64,000 bases of DNA, taken from NCBI GenBank assembly GCA_021531795.1, contig JADYUL010000001.1, positions 1 through 64,000 on the forward strand, written 5' to 3'. A model generated the notes under the pieces. The model saw only the letters and a list, made by a program, of their open reading frames with translations. It did not search any database and was not told the origin of the DNA. Numbering within the stretch: the first letter of the stretch is position 1; each line of letters begins with the position of its first letter. The translations under genes were made by a program, and so were the position numbers. Below are positions 1 to 7,140 of the stretch, in pieces. The DNA comes from Lacrimispora saccharolytica (GTDB taxonomy: Bacteria > Bacillota > Clostridia > Lachnospirales > Lachnospiraceae).

Positions 1-95
1 GAACAACAGCGGTTACTAGCCGCTTAATAAATAAAATCCTAAAGGTAAATTAAATTTACACCAAAAAAAAGACTTGACCCTAGTTTCAATAGGCG

Positions 96-437
96 ATACA
101 TCGGGATTGAGATTTCAATGCCCATCCCGATGTACGGGAGTCCAAATCTATCTAAGAAATACATCGGGATGGGGCAATACAGGCTATTTCCGATGTATCG
201 CTCAAAATTGCCAAAACAAAATACATCGGAATTCCAAGTTTTCACCCAATCCCGATGTATCTCAATTAATTTCCCACGATTCTACCCGCTTTCCCTCGCA
301 GTAAATCCCCGCGCAAGCAGGCAAAAACATACAAAATACATCGGAATTCAGCAATTAATGGCATTTCCGATGTATCGCCAAAAATTGCCAAAACAAAATA
401 CATCGGAATTCCAAGTTTTCATCCAATCCCGATGTAT
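96..437. repeat. Array 1 of 40-nt inverted repeats (5 units)
   Basis: Five inverted repeats start at 96, 159, 221, 336 and 398. Each is exactly 40 nt: a left arm close to ATACATCGGRAT, a 16-nt centre, and a right arm close to ATYCCGATGTAT. Gaps between units are 23, 22, 75 and 22 nt. The 75-nt gap (261-335) and the sequence after the last unit (about 449-527) hold a second GC-rich repeat with cores CCCGCGA, CCCTCGCAGTA and CCCCGCGC. Units 1-3 and their linkers match units 5-7 of the array at 10815. A WYL regulator gene follows. Function unknown; a REP- or NIME-like repeat family is the closest known type of structure. Confidence 0.92.
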
Positions 438-621
438 TTCAATTAATTTCCCGCGATTCTACCCGCTTTCCCTCGCAGTAAATCCCCGCGCGAGCAGGCT
501 TCAGTTTAATTTCCCGCGCAAGCAGGCCTCACTATGATTTGCGCGGAGATTCGCTTGAAGTTGTGGTTATGTTATAATCAAATTAGTTCAAGGTTATAAT
601 AAAATTAAGGGAGGATGAGTG

Positions 622-1614
622 ATGTCCAGGGGAACAAATCAGAAATTCAAATTCACATATTTGATGAAAATAATGTTAGCCAAGACAGATGATGAGCATG
701 CGCTTACAATGTCTCAGATTATGGACGAGCTTGGAAAATATGATGTAACCGCAGAAAGAAAAAGTATTTATGCTGACTTTCAGGATATGACGGATAAGTT
801 TGGTGTAGAGATTATCAAGGAGCAGATCGGTCGAGAGACATATTACCATGTTGGTTCCAGAGAGTTTGAACTGGCAGAGGTTAAGCTCCTTATTGACGCC
901 ATTCAGTCTTCCAAGTTTATTACACAGACCAAATCAAGAGAACTGATCAATAAGATTAAGAGCAATGTCAGTGAGCACCAGGCAAAACTGCTTCAACGCC
1001 AGGTATATATCAATGATCGCGTGAAGGCTATGAATGAATCTGTATATTACAACGTGGATGATATTCATACCGCAATCAATCAAAACAAGAAAATTAGGTT
1101 CAAATATTATAAATGGGATATTAGTAAGAAGCTTGTTCCAAGACATAACGGAGACTGGTTCGTTGTCAGTCCATGGGCTCTTACCTGGGATGACGAGAAT
1201 TATTACCTGGTAGCATTCGATGATCTGGATCAGAAGATTAAACATTATCGCGTAGACAAGATGATGCATATCGCTGTAGAAGATGAGAAAAGAGATGGAA
1301 GGGAAGCATTCAATAACATAGATATGGCAGAGTATTCCAAAGCAACCTTTGGAATGTATCAGGGAACAAAGACGACGGTAAAAATACAATTTGCTAATAA
1401 TATGTGTGGTGTCTTCATTGACAGATTCGGAAAAGATATCAGTATCATAAAAGTAGATGCAGAGCACAGCGAGATCAATGTAAGCGTTAATGTAAGTCCG
1501 CAGTTCTTTGGCTGGATATTCGGTCTTGGCAAGGATGTAAAGGTAGTCGGACCGGGTGAAGTAGTAGATCAGATGAAAGAATTTGCAAAGGCTTTTATTG
1601 AGAATATGAATTGA
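622..1614 (+). CDS. WYL-domain transcriptional regulator
   Basis: A 330-residue protein with an N-terminal winged-helix-like region (about 1-85) and a WYL ligand-sensing domain (about 145-240), followed by a C-terminal extension domain of the family. The stretch RFKYYKWDISKKLVPR, then VVSPWALTWDDENYYLVAFD, matches the WYL core that senses nucleotides or other ligands. The ATG at 622 is preferred over the GTG at 619 because GGGAGG (609-614) lies 7 nt upstream of it. Two TATAAT boxes (573, 595) lie upstream without a good -35. The family often controls defence or DNA-damage genes; its target here is unknown. Array 1 lies directly upstream of its promoter region. Confidence 0.85.
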   Translation: MSRGTNQKFKFTYLMKIMLAKTDDEHALTMSQIMDELGKYDVTAERKSIYADFQDMTDKFGVEIIKEQIGRETYYHVGSREFELAEVKLLIDAIQSSKFITQTKSRELINKIKSNVSEHQAKLLQRQVYINDRVKAMNESVYYNVDDIHTAINQNKKIRFKYYKWDISKKLVPRHNGDWFVVSPWALTWDDENYYLVAFDDLDQKIKHYRVDKMMHIAVEDEKRDGREAFNNIDMAEYSKATFGMYQGTKTTVKIQFANNMCGVFIDRFGKDISIIKVDAEHSEINVSVNVSPQFFGWIFGLGKDVKVVGPGEVVDQMKEFAKAFIENMN

Positions 1615-1667
1615 GTTTTATGATGAATGCTGACCGGATGATATCGGTACACAAAATCTAGATGATG

Positions 1668-1880
1668 CAAAACAGGAGGCGATTTCAGCGCCACTTAAGA
1701 TAGTGCGTAATGACATGTACATAAGTATGTGAGAGAAGAGGACAGTGGAAGGGAATGAAATGGTTCTTCTACATATATTACCCGGCTCACCTGTTTGTAA
1801 TAGGATTTGTCAGAGTGATGCTCGGAAACGGTAGCATCTTCCCGTAAAAAAGCGCAGCAACCGAAGTACCACGCGATTTT
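1668..1880 (+). ncRNA. Possible structured RNA between regulator and psiE-like gene
   Basis: A 355-nt gene-free stretch (1615-1969) contains nested complementary segments. AAACAGG (about 1669-1675) pairs with CCTGTTT (about 1790-1796) and encloses GGCG/CGCC, CACT/AGTG and AGAAGA/TCTTCT stems. A further GATGCT/AGCATC hairpin lies near 1817-1838. The pattern suggests a folded leader or small RNA, but I do not recognise a known class and the pairings are short. No promoter was identified for it. Confidence 0.3.
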
Positions 1881-1893
1881 GCGAAGATTATCG

Positions 1894-1923
1894 TTTCACT
1901 TTGGTGACATATATAGGTATAAT
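1894..1923 (+). promoter_or_regulatory. Candidate promoter of psiE-like gene
   Basis: TTTCAC (1894-1899) and TATAAT (1918-1923) are 18 nt apart and lie about 47 nt upstream of the ATG at 1970. The -10 box is perfect and the -35 weak. Confidence 0.45.
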
Positions 1924-1969
1924 TGAAGCAGATGCAGTAGGATGTAGCAAAAGAAAGGTGAGACGACAA

Positions 1970-2392
1970 ATGGCGAATTGCACAGATAGAATCAAGAAGT
2001 TGAAGAAAATCATTATGGCAGGCAGCGAGATGTTGGAATTCATTGTCGCTGTTCTTACACTCGTAGGTATAGTTCTTGCCATAATCGGAATTGTTATGGA
2101 TGTAGGCTTCTTTAGACAGCTTCTCACAGATTCAGCAGGCTTCAAGCATTATCTTGAACAGATACTGTTGTTGGTAATTGGAATAGAGTTCCTGGTAATG
2201 CTATGCAGACCGAATTCCGAGAATGTAATAGAGATACTGATCTTCCTGGTAGCCCGCCATATGATTGTGGGGGATACGACACCCTTTGAAGATTTTGTTT
2301 CTGTTGTAAGCGTAGTCCTGCTCTGCATTGTTCGAAGATATCTTAGAATATCTGAGGAGGATAGAGAGAAGAAAAAGGCCGCGGAATCATGA
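1970..2392 (+). CDS. PsiE-like small membrane protein
   Basis: A 140-residue membrane protein with predicted helices near residues 21-45, 57-72, 80-95 and 104-120, and a charged C-terminus (SEEDREKKKAAES). The segment LLLVIGIEFLVMLCRP followed by IEILIFLVARHMIV resembles the phosphate-starvation-inducible PsiE family, whose biochemical role is unclear. The start at 1970 is chosen because AAAGGTGA lies 8 nt upstream; an in-frame upstream extension to 1901 has no ribosome site. It stands alone between the WYL regulator and the hemerythrin gene, all on the same strand. Confidence 0.6.
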   Translation: MANCTDRIKKLKKIIMAGSEMLEFIVAVLTLVGIVLAIIGIVMDVGFFRQLLTDSAGFKHYLEQILLLVIGIEFLVMLCRPNSENVIEILIFLVARHMIVGDTTPFEDFVSVVSVVLLCIVRRYLRISEEDREKKKAAES

Positions 2393-2417
2393 TTGCATAC
2401 GACCGCTTGGCGTTAGT

Positions 2418-2446
2418 TTGACATTGCGGTAATGGAGTGATAGAAT
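2418..2446 (+). promoter_or_regulatory. Sigma-A promoter of hemerythrin gene
   Basis: TTGACA (2418-2423), a 17-nt spacer and TAGAAT (2441-2446): a near-consensus promoter about 80 nt upstream of the hemerythrin start. Confidence 0.8.
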
Positions 2447-2532
2447 CGGATAACCGTGAAAAAACTTGCGACTGACGATACAGTCAGTCAGGGGCGGTTT
2501 TGCCGGAATAAGAAAGGCAGAAAGAGAAAAAC

Positions 2533-3318
2533 ATGTACAAGTTTACAGATGATATTCGGTTGGGAATAAAGGAGATTGATGAGGAGCATGAAGGGCTGTT
2601 CGCGCTTATTGAAGAAGCGCAGAATATGCTGAGCGAATCTGACATTGATGTCAGGATTGTGGCGACGGAGGTAGTCAAGCGTTTGAGAGACTACGCGGAA
2701 AACCATTTTGCACACGAGGAAGCTTATATGAGGCAACTGGGTGACCCGGAGCTGGCATCTCAGAAGGTGGAGCATGCTGCCTTTGCGGAGAAGATGAATT
2801 CGGTGGTGATTGATTCGCTGGATGATGCTGCAGTTCGTGCTCAGATGAGCGAACTGTTGCAGTATCTGTCGCGCTGGCTGTTCAAACACATCATAGGAAG
2901 CGACAGTCTGATAGGCAAGTTCGAGTCGCAGTTTGCGTTTACGTCCAAGTATCATGTCGGAATTGATATGATTGATGAGGAACACGCTAAGTTGTTCGAG
3001 ATAATCGCTGATGTCAACCGTGTGATTCATGATGACTATGTGCATGATAAGTACGATGAAATAGTGAAGATTATCGATGAACTTAAAGACTACACTAATG
3101 TGCACTTCCGTGACGAGGAAGCGTATATGGAGCGCATCGGTTATAAGGATTTGCCGGCTCAGAAGCAGGCGCATGCCTTCTTTGAAGAGAAACTGGAAGT
3201 GATTAATTTAGAAGATATTGATGACAACCAACAGGAATACCTTGAAGAACTTGTTGAGTTCCTGCTTTCATGGCTGACGGTTCATATACTCCAGATGGAT
3301 AAGAAAATTGGAATGTGA
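2533..3318 (+). CDS. Tandem bacteriohemerythrin
   Basis: A 261-residue protein with two consecutive hemerythrin domains (about 1-130 and 135-261). These are four-helix bundles that bind O2 at a non-haem di-iron centre. Ligand motifs seen in both copies are DEEH, HFxxEE and HxxxxD (HIIGSD, HILQMD). In both copies the position matching the first His of the H-x3-H motif is Gln (QKVEH and QKQAH), so one iron ligand appears replaced. Single-domain bacteriohemerythrins are about 130 residues, so this is a duplication. It has its own strong promoter. A role in oxygen binding or sensing in an anaerobe is inferred; the altered site leaves the exact chemistry open. Confidence 0.85.
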   Translation: MYKFTDDIRLGIKEIDEEHEGLFALIEEAQNMLSESDIDVRIVATEVVKRLRDYAENHFAHEEAYMRQLGDPELASQKVEHAAFAEKMNSVVIDSLDDAAVRAQMSELLQYLSRWLFKHIIGSDSLIGKFESQFAFTSKYHVGIDMIDEEHAKLFEIIADVNRVIHDDYVHDKYDEIVKIIDELKDYTNVHFRDEEAYMERIGYKDLPAQKQAHAFFEEKLEVINLEDIDDNQQEYLEELVEFLLSWLTVHILQMDKKIGM

Positions 3319-3354
3319 TATTGGCCGGCGTGATAATGTTTTCGAAAAATACTC

Positions 3355-3386
3355 TTGACTCTCCCCATTAGGGGGAGGCATTAGAA
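3355..3386 (+). promoter_or_regulatory. MerR-type long-spacer promoter with palindromic operator
   Basis: TTGACT (3355-3360) and TTAGAA (3381-3386) are 20 nt apart. The spacer contains the palindrome CTCCCC-ATTA-GGGGGAG. An over-long spacer filled by a dyad is the hallmark of promoters activated by MerR-family regulators through DNA distortion. No MerR gene is present in the window; the remnant effector domain at 12067 could derive from such a family. Confidence 0.6.
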
Positions 3387-3416
3387 ACCTCCTTGTAAAC
3401 AAGACAAGGAGGTTTT
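3386..3416 (+). terminator. Terminator hairpin after hemerythrin, overlapping the start of the next promoter
   Basis: AACCTCCTTGT (3386-3396) and ACAAGGAGGTT (3404-3414) form an 11-bp stem with a 7-nt loop, followed by TT and an AT-rich run. It can terminate transcripts from upstream. Transcripts from the MerR-type promoter should begin within the left arm, near 3393, and so could not form the whole stem. The right arm also contains AAGGAGG, a perfect ribosome site for the ATG at 3420. Confidence 0.6.
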
Positions 3417-3419
3417 ATA

Positions 3420-3437
3420 ATGTCCACGTGCACATAA
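3420..3437 (+). other. Five-codon mini-ORF (leader peptide candidate)
   Basis: ATG TCC ACG TGC ACA TAA would encode MSTCT. An AAGGAGG ribosome site (3406-3412) lies 7 nt upstream, stronger than the one for the following deacylase gene. It could be a leader peptide or the debris of a lost gene. Confidence 0.4.
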
Positions 3438-3477
3438 TATGTGAAGATTAATTATCATAGAAAGCGAGAACACCCAT

Positions 3478-4023
3478 ATGGAGTTGTATGACGGAAGACC
3501 ACAGAATACAGATGGAAGGCTGCCCAGAGAAGTCAGAACCTATGATTTCTTAGACAGTCTTGGGATAGAATATAAGAGGACAGACCACGGACCGGCCAAT
3601 ACAATGGAGGCATGCAACAAGATTGATGCGATTCTTAATGTTACCATATGCAAGAATCTCTTCCTATGCAACAGACAGAAGACTAATTTCTATCTGCTGA
3701 TGATGCCGGGCGATAAGAAATTCAAGACCAAAGAGCTTTCAGCTCAGATTGGTTCGGCCAGATTGTCCTTCGCAGACCCGGAAGATATGCTGAAGTACCT
3801 AGACATTGAGCCCGGTGCAGTCAGCATCATGGGACTTATTAATGACAAAGATAACGTGGTTCAGCTGCTAATCGATGAAGATGTGCTCGATGGTGAGTAC
3901 ATCGGATGTCACCCCTGCGTATGTACCTCGAGTCTCAAGATGAGGACCGAGGACGTAATAGAGAAATATCTTCCGGCCACAGGTCACGAGTATCGAACCG
4001 TTCATCTGGTTGGAGAGGATTAA
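3478..4023 (+). CDS. YbaK/ProX-type aminoacyl-tRNA deacylase
   Basis: A 181-residue single-domain protein of the YbaK/EbsC/ProX superfamily, which hydrolyses mischarged tRNAs such as Ala-tRNAPro or Cys-tRNAPro in trans. Features seen are the early TDHGPANTMEAC segment, the conserved CKNLFLCNRQKTNFYLLMMP core, the lysine-rich DKKFKTKELS and the C-terminal GCHPCVCTSSLKM, which fits the usual cofactor-independent pocket. Closest in layout to freestanding ProX/PrdX. The ribosome site is weak (GAAAGCGAG), so translation may depend on the upstream mini-ORF. Confidence 0.8.
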   Translation: MELYDGRPQNTDGRLPREVRTYDFLDSLGIEYKRTDHGPANTMEACNKIDAILNVTICKNLFLCNRQKTNFYLLMMPGDKKFKTKELSAQIGSARLSFADPEDMLKYLDIEPGAVSIMGLINDKDNVVQLLIDEDVLDGEYIGCHPCVCTSSLKMRTEDVIEKYLPATGHEYRTVHLVGED

Positions 4024-4074
4024 TACATGAACATTCTCTCATCGGTTATTACTGATATGAGACTTAGGCGGTAG

Positions 4075-4791
4075 TTATTGGTTATTCAACTCTTGTGGCT
4101 GAAGAACACAAGCGCAGAAACCGGGCTCGGGCTGATAGCAATTAATAGTCAGATTACGGTTGATCTCAGGGCTGTAATCAGTCAGTGTGCGCTGAACGCC
4201 ATTCAGTGCAACATCGGCATAGGTCACGAGCCACTTGCGGTCGCCATTCTTGAATACCTCGTAGAATGAGCGGTTCAGCATATCCTCAACGGGAATGCCC
4301 TCAACCACTGCCATCTGCTTGTTGCAATAACGGAATATGAAATCGACACCATGACCGTTCTCATCAAAAGTCAGTTCGATCACACAGAAGGCAATCGGCA
4401 TATCATCAAGGATGGTACATTTTTCAAGGAAACTCAGAGGATGAACATAAATCTGTCTTGGCTTTTTGGCGTCAAACTCCATTTCCTTGCGCAGACGTCT
4501 GTGAGTGCTCATATACCTTGTTCTGCCTTGGAAATCGCGGCCGTCGATCATGGTGTAGATGCCGTCGTGGCTGATATTTATTATTTTTTCGCGGCGCACG
4601 ATAGTACTTCTTGATATAGAGAGGAAGTCCTCTTTTGGCAAAAATGCGAGCAACTCCTGCATTGGAGCAGAGCACTCTATCTCATCGCCTGAGTCCAAAC
4701 AAATCACACTCTTTCTATCCTTATGGTAAACATAGAGAATCTTATCCGTTTCGATATGGTGTCTTTTGAAAAATCTAACTAAATTCAGCAT
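4075..4791 (-). CDS. LytTR DNA-binding protein with C-terminal PAS-like domain
   Basis: 238 residues. The N-terminal 105 or so match a LytTR domain (DKILYVYHKDRKSVICL, FLSISRSTIVRREKI, TRYMSTHRRLRK), which binds DNA through beta strands. Residues about 125-230 look like a PAS sensor (MPIAFCVIELTFDENGHGVDFIFRYCNKQM). The usual LytTR order places the DNA-binding domain last, so this inverted LytTR-PAS order is characteristic of Lachnospiraceae orphan regulators. A GAGGGAG ribosome site precedes the ATG. It is divergent from nagA; whether it controls nagA is not shown. Confidence 0.85.
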   Translation of the reverse strand: MLNLVRFFKRHHIETDKILYVYHKDRKSVICLDSGDEIECSAPMQELLAFLPKEDFLSISRSTIVRREKIINISHDGIYTMIDGRDFQGRTRYMSTHRRLRKEMEFDAKKPRQIYVHPLSFLEKCTILDDMPIAFCVIELTFDENGHGVDFIFRYCNKQMAVVEGIPVEDMLNRSFYEVFKNGDRKWLVTYADVALNGVQRTLTDYSPEINRNLTINCYQPEPGFCACVLQPQELNNQ

Positions 4792-5089
4792 GTCAAATCT
4801 CCCTCAATTGTTTATGTTATTGCCTATCTATCATTATCGTAAAAGACATTGTTGTTATGTACAGTCTTTCCTTTTGTAATAGATTATAATACATCAAAGT
4901 GGATTGAACTACAACAGTGTATTAGAGGATAATTAGTTTTTTTTACAATTATTCCGGTTATCATTGTGTACATTTGCATGCAAAAATATATAATTAAAGG
5001 TATGACGGCAGGAGCCTGCAAAGGATAGAAAAAGTATTTGCATCTCTACTGCAGTTCCATAAAAATGTAATTCTGATCGGAGATGAAGC
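4792..5089. other. Divergent intergenic region between LytTR-PAS gene and nagA
   Basis: AT-rich, nearly 300 nt. A perfect TATAAT (4989-4994) with a weak TTGTGT (4964-4969) is a possible nagA promoter. Between it and nagA, GCAGGAGCCTGC (5008-5019) is a short hairpin. No open frame of note. Confidence 0.4.
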
Positions 5090-6175
5090 ATGCTTACTTT
5101 AAAAGGGAATGTTTATACCAAAGATTGTGTTTTTGAACCGGGAATAATCTCGATTGAAGACGATATGATAGTTGATGTTAAGCTCTGCGATAAACAAGAG
5201 TTATCCGGGGCTGAGGCAGAGAAATATTACATCCCCGGACTTGTGGATGTTCACTTCCACGGTGCAGCAGGATATGATTTCTCTGACGGAACTAAAGAAG
5301 CCTACCGTGCGATCGAAGCATACGAGAACACCCACGGCATTACCACCATCTGCCCCGCAACAATGACACTGCCGGAAGACGAACTGTGTAATATTGTCCA
5401 AACCGCTTACGACTGCAAGCTTGCTTCGCTGCGGGGTATCCACCTTGAGGGACCGTTTATCTCCAAAGAGAAGAAGGGTGCCCAGAAGGAGGAGCATATT
5501 ATTGCAGCAGATGCTGCACTTATAGAAAAGCTTGATGAATTATCAGGTGGACTTGTTAAGCTTGTATCTATTGCTCCTGAAACAGAGGGTGCAATAGACT
5601 GCATAAAACGCTTGAGCTCCAGGTATCATTTTTCGATTGCCCATACTACGGCAGACTACGAAGTCGCCTGTAAGGCAATAGAAGCCGGAGCAGATCACGT
5701 CACACATCTGTACAACGCCATGCCTGTGTCCACGCACAGAGCCCCCTCCGTACTTGGAGCGGCAGCAGATCATGACTCTGTATATGTGGAGCTGATATGT
5801 GACGGAATACATGTACATCCGTCAGTTGTCCGCAATACCTTTAAGATATTCACAGATGACAGAGTGGTACTAATAAGCGACAGCATGCGTGCGACGGGAA
5901 TGCCTGACGGTGAGTATACTCTGGGCGGTCAGGACGTCACGGTAAAGGGAACCCTCGCAACACTTCGTGACGGCACAATAGCAGGTAGTGCTACCAATCT
6001 GTACGACTGTATGATGAATGCCGTATCCATGGGAATCCCCCTGGAATCAGCCATTAAGGCAGCAACCATCAATCCTGCCAAAAGTATCGGCATCGACAAT
6101 ATCGTCGGCTCGATCGAGCCTGGCAAACGTGCCGATATTCTGTGTATGGGCGATTGCCCGCGCGTAGTAAAATAA
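5090..6175 (+). CDS. nagA: N-acetylglucosamine-6-phosphate deacetylase
   Basis: A 361-residue amidohydrolase that removes acetate from GlcNAc-6-P, giving GlcN-6-P for glycolysis or wall synthesis. Visible motifs are the metal-binding VDVHFHGAAGYDF, the HLEGPFIS segment, IAHTTADYEVACKA, HVTHLYNAM and the catalytic-Asp segment VVLISDSMRATGMPDG. Full family length. CGGAGA lies 6 nt before the start. No nagB follows, since the gene is succeeded directly by repeat array 2. Confidence 0.93.
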   Translation: MLTLKGNVYTKDCVFEPGIISIEDDMIVDVKLCDKQELSGAEAEKYYIPGLVDVHFHGAAGYDFSDGTKEAYRAIEAYENTHGITTICPATMTLPEDELCNIVQTAYDCKLASLRGIHLEGPFISKEKKGAQKEEHIIAADAALIEKLDELSGGLVKLVSIAPETEGAIDCIKRLSSRYHFSIAHTTADYEVACKAIEAGADHVTHLYNAMPVSTHRAPSVLGAAADHDSVYVELICDGIHVHPSVVRNTFKIFTDDRVVLISDSMRATGMPDGEYTLGGQDVTVKGTLATLRDGTIAGSATNLYDCMMNAVSMGIPLESAIKAATINPAKSIGIDNIVGSIEPGKRADILCMGDCPRVVK

Positions 6176-6211
6176 TATCCACCTTAGCGCGGACTTGCGT
6201 GGGAGTAGGCT

Positions 6212-6880
6212 GCGTGAAATGTGCTACGCGGGGATAGACTGCGAGGGAAGGCAGGTATAATCGCGTGAAATTAATAAGAATACATCGGGATTGGAAGAAA
6301 TTTTTGAATTCTGATGTATTTTGTTTGTTTTTTCCTGCTCGCGCGGGGATAGACTGCGAGGGAATGCGGGTATATTCGCGGGAAATTAATTGAGATACAT
6401 CGGGATTGCTATGAATTACCGAATTCCGATGTATTTTGTTTTGGCAATTATAGGCGATACATCGGAAATAGCCTATGTTGGCCCATCCCGATGTATTTCT
6501 TAGATAGATTTGGGCCTCCGTACATCGGGATGGGCATAGAATTCTCAATCCCGATGTATCGCCTACTTAAACTAGGGTCTCCGTACATCGGGATGGCCCT
6601 AAATCGGGCATCTCCGATGTATGTTCCAAAAACCATACATTCTGGATACATCGGGATGCAACAAGAATATCAGATTCCGATGTATCCAAAAAAAGAATAC
6701 ATCGGAATTCCACAAAATCATGCAATCCCGATGTATCCATCCCTCGAAATCTATCAATTTAAGCAACCCGCGTTGCCACATACTTAAAGCTCCAAGCAAA
6801 TCTCCGCGCAAATCATAGTGAGGTTGACACGCGCGGGAGTATTCTGCGAGGGCGAACAAGTATATTCGCGGGAAATCATA
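6212..6880. repeat. Array 2 of 40-nt inverted repeats (7 units), inverted orientation
   Basis: Units start at 6280, 6395, 6457, 6520, 6583, 6646 and 6697; each is exactly 40 nt with 12-nt arms and a 16-nt centre. Gaps are 75, 22, 23, 23, 23 and 11 nt. Read on the reverse strand, units 7 to 1 match units 2 to 8 of array 3 in the same order, including linkers such as TTCTTTTTTTGGATAC. GC-rich repeat B copies flank them (about 6212-6272, 6334-6388, 6831-6880). Right arms differ at single positions (ATTCTG, TCTCCG), but unit length never changes. Confidence 0.92.
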
Positions 6881-6999
6881 GTGAAAGTTATCAAATCTCC
6901 CCGCAAATCATATTGAAATACATAAAAACGCAAAACCAAACTCCAAAACACAAAAACAAAAACAAAAAATCATAATTGCAAAAAACTTAAAATTCCCTA

Positions 7000-7054
7000 T
7001 TGACAACCGATTGCGCAGAGGTTAATATCAGCTTAGGACAACCGATTGCGCAGA
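7000..7054 (+). promoter_or_regulatory. Promoter with two LacI-family-type operators
   Basis: TTGACA (7000-7005), a 17-nt spacer and TAATAT (7023-7028). The 18-nt word GACAACCGATTGCGCAGA occurs twice, at 7002-7019 and 7037-7054, 35 nt apart. Its core CAACCGATTG is a near palindrome around CG, as in LacI/GalR-family operators. One copy overlaps the promoter and the other lies at the expected start of the transcript, which fits repression of the downstream sugar cluster. The regulator gene is not in the window. Confidence 0.7.
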
Positions 7055-7140
7055 CTCTTGATTCAGATGTCAATTTTGACGTAGGCGAATAAGTCAGTCT
7101 TCGCGATTTTCCAAGAATAATACAAAATTAGGAGGACAAC

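Noticed and set aside
1..95. Gene before array 1
   Set aside because: Only an AT-rich stretch with a weak GCGG/CCGC hairpin; no supported frame.
96..437. CRISPR array
   Set aside because: The conserved parts alternate in orientation, the intervals alternate between 16 and 11-86 nt, corresponding centres are homologous between arrays, and there are no cas genes.
118..537. Open frames through array 1 (and similar ones in arrays 2 and 3) giving peptides with repeated IPMY and YIGM
   Set aside because: The repeats read similarly on both strands because the arms are palindromic partners. Frames are not kept between units (62 versus 63 nt spacing), there are no ribosome sites, and the peptides match no protein type.
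6280..6736. Array units as a series of intrinsic terminators
   Set aside because: They lack T runs on either strand and occur in tandem, which termination would not need. Only the 59275 hairpin behaves as a terminator.
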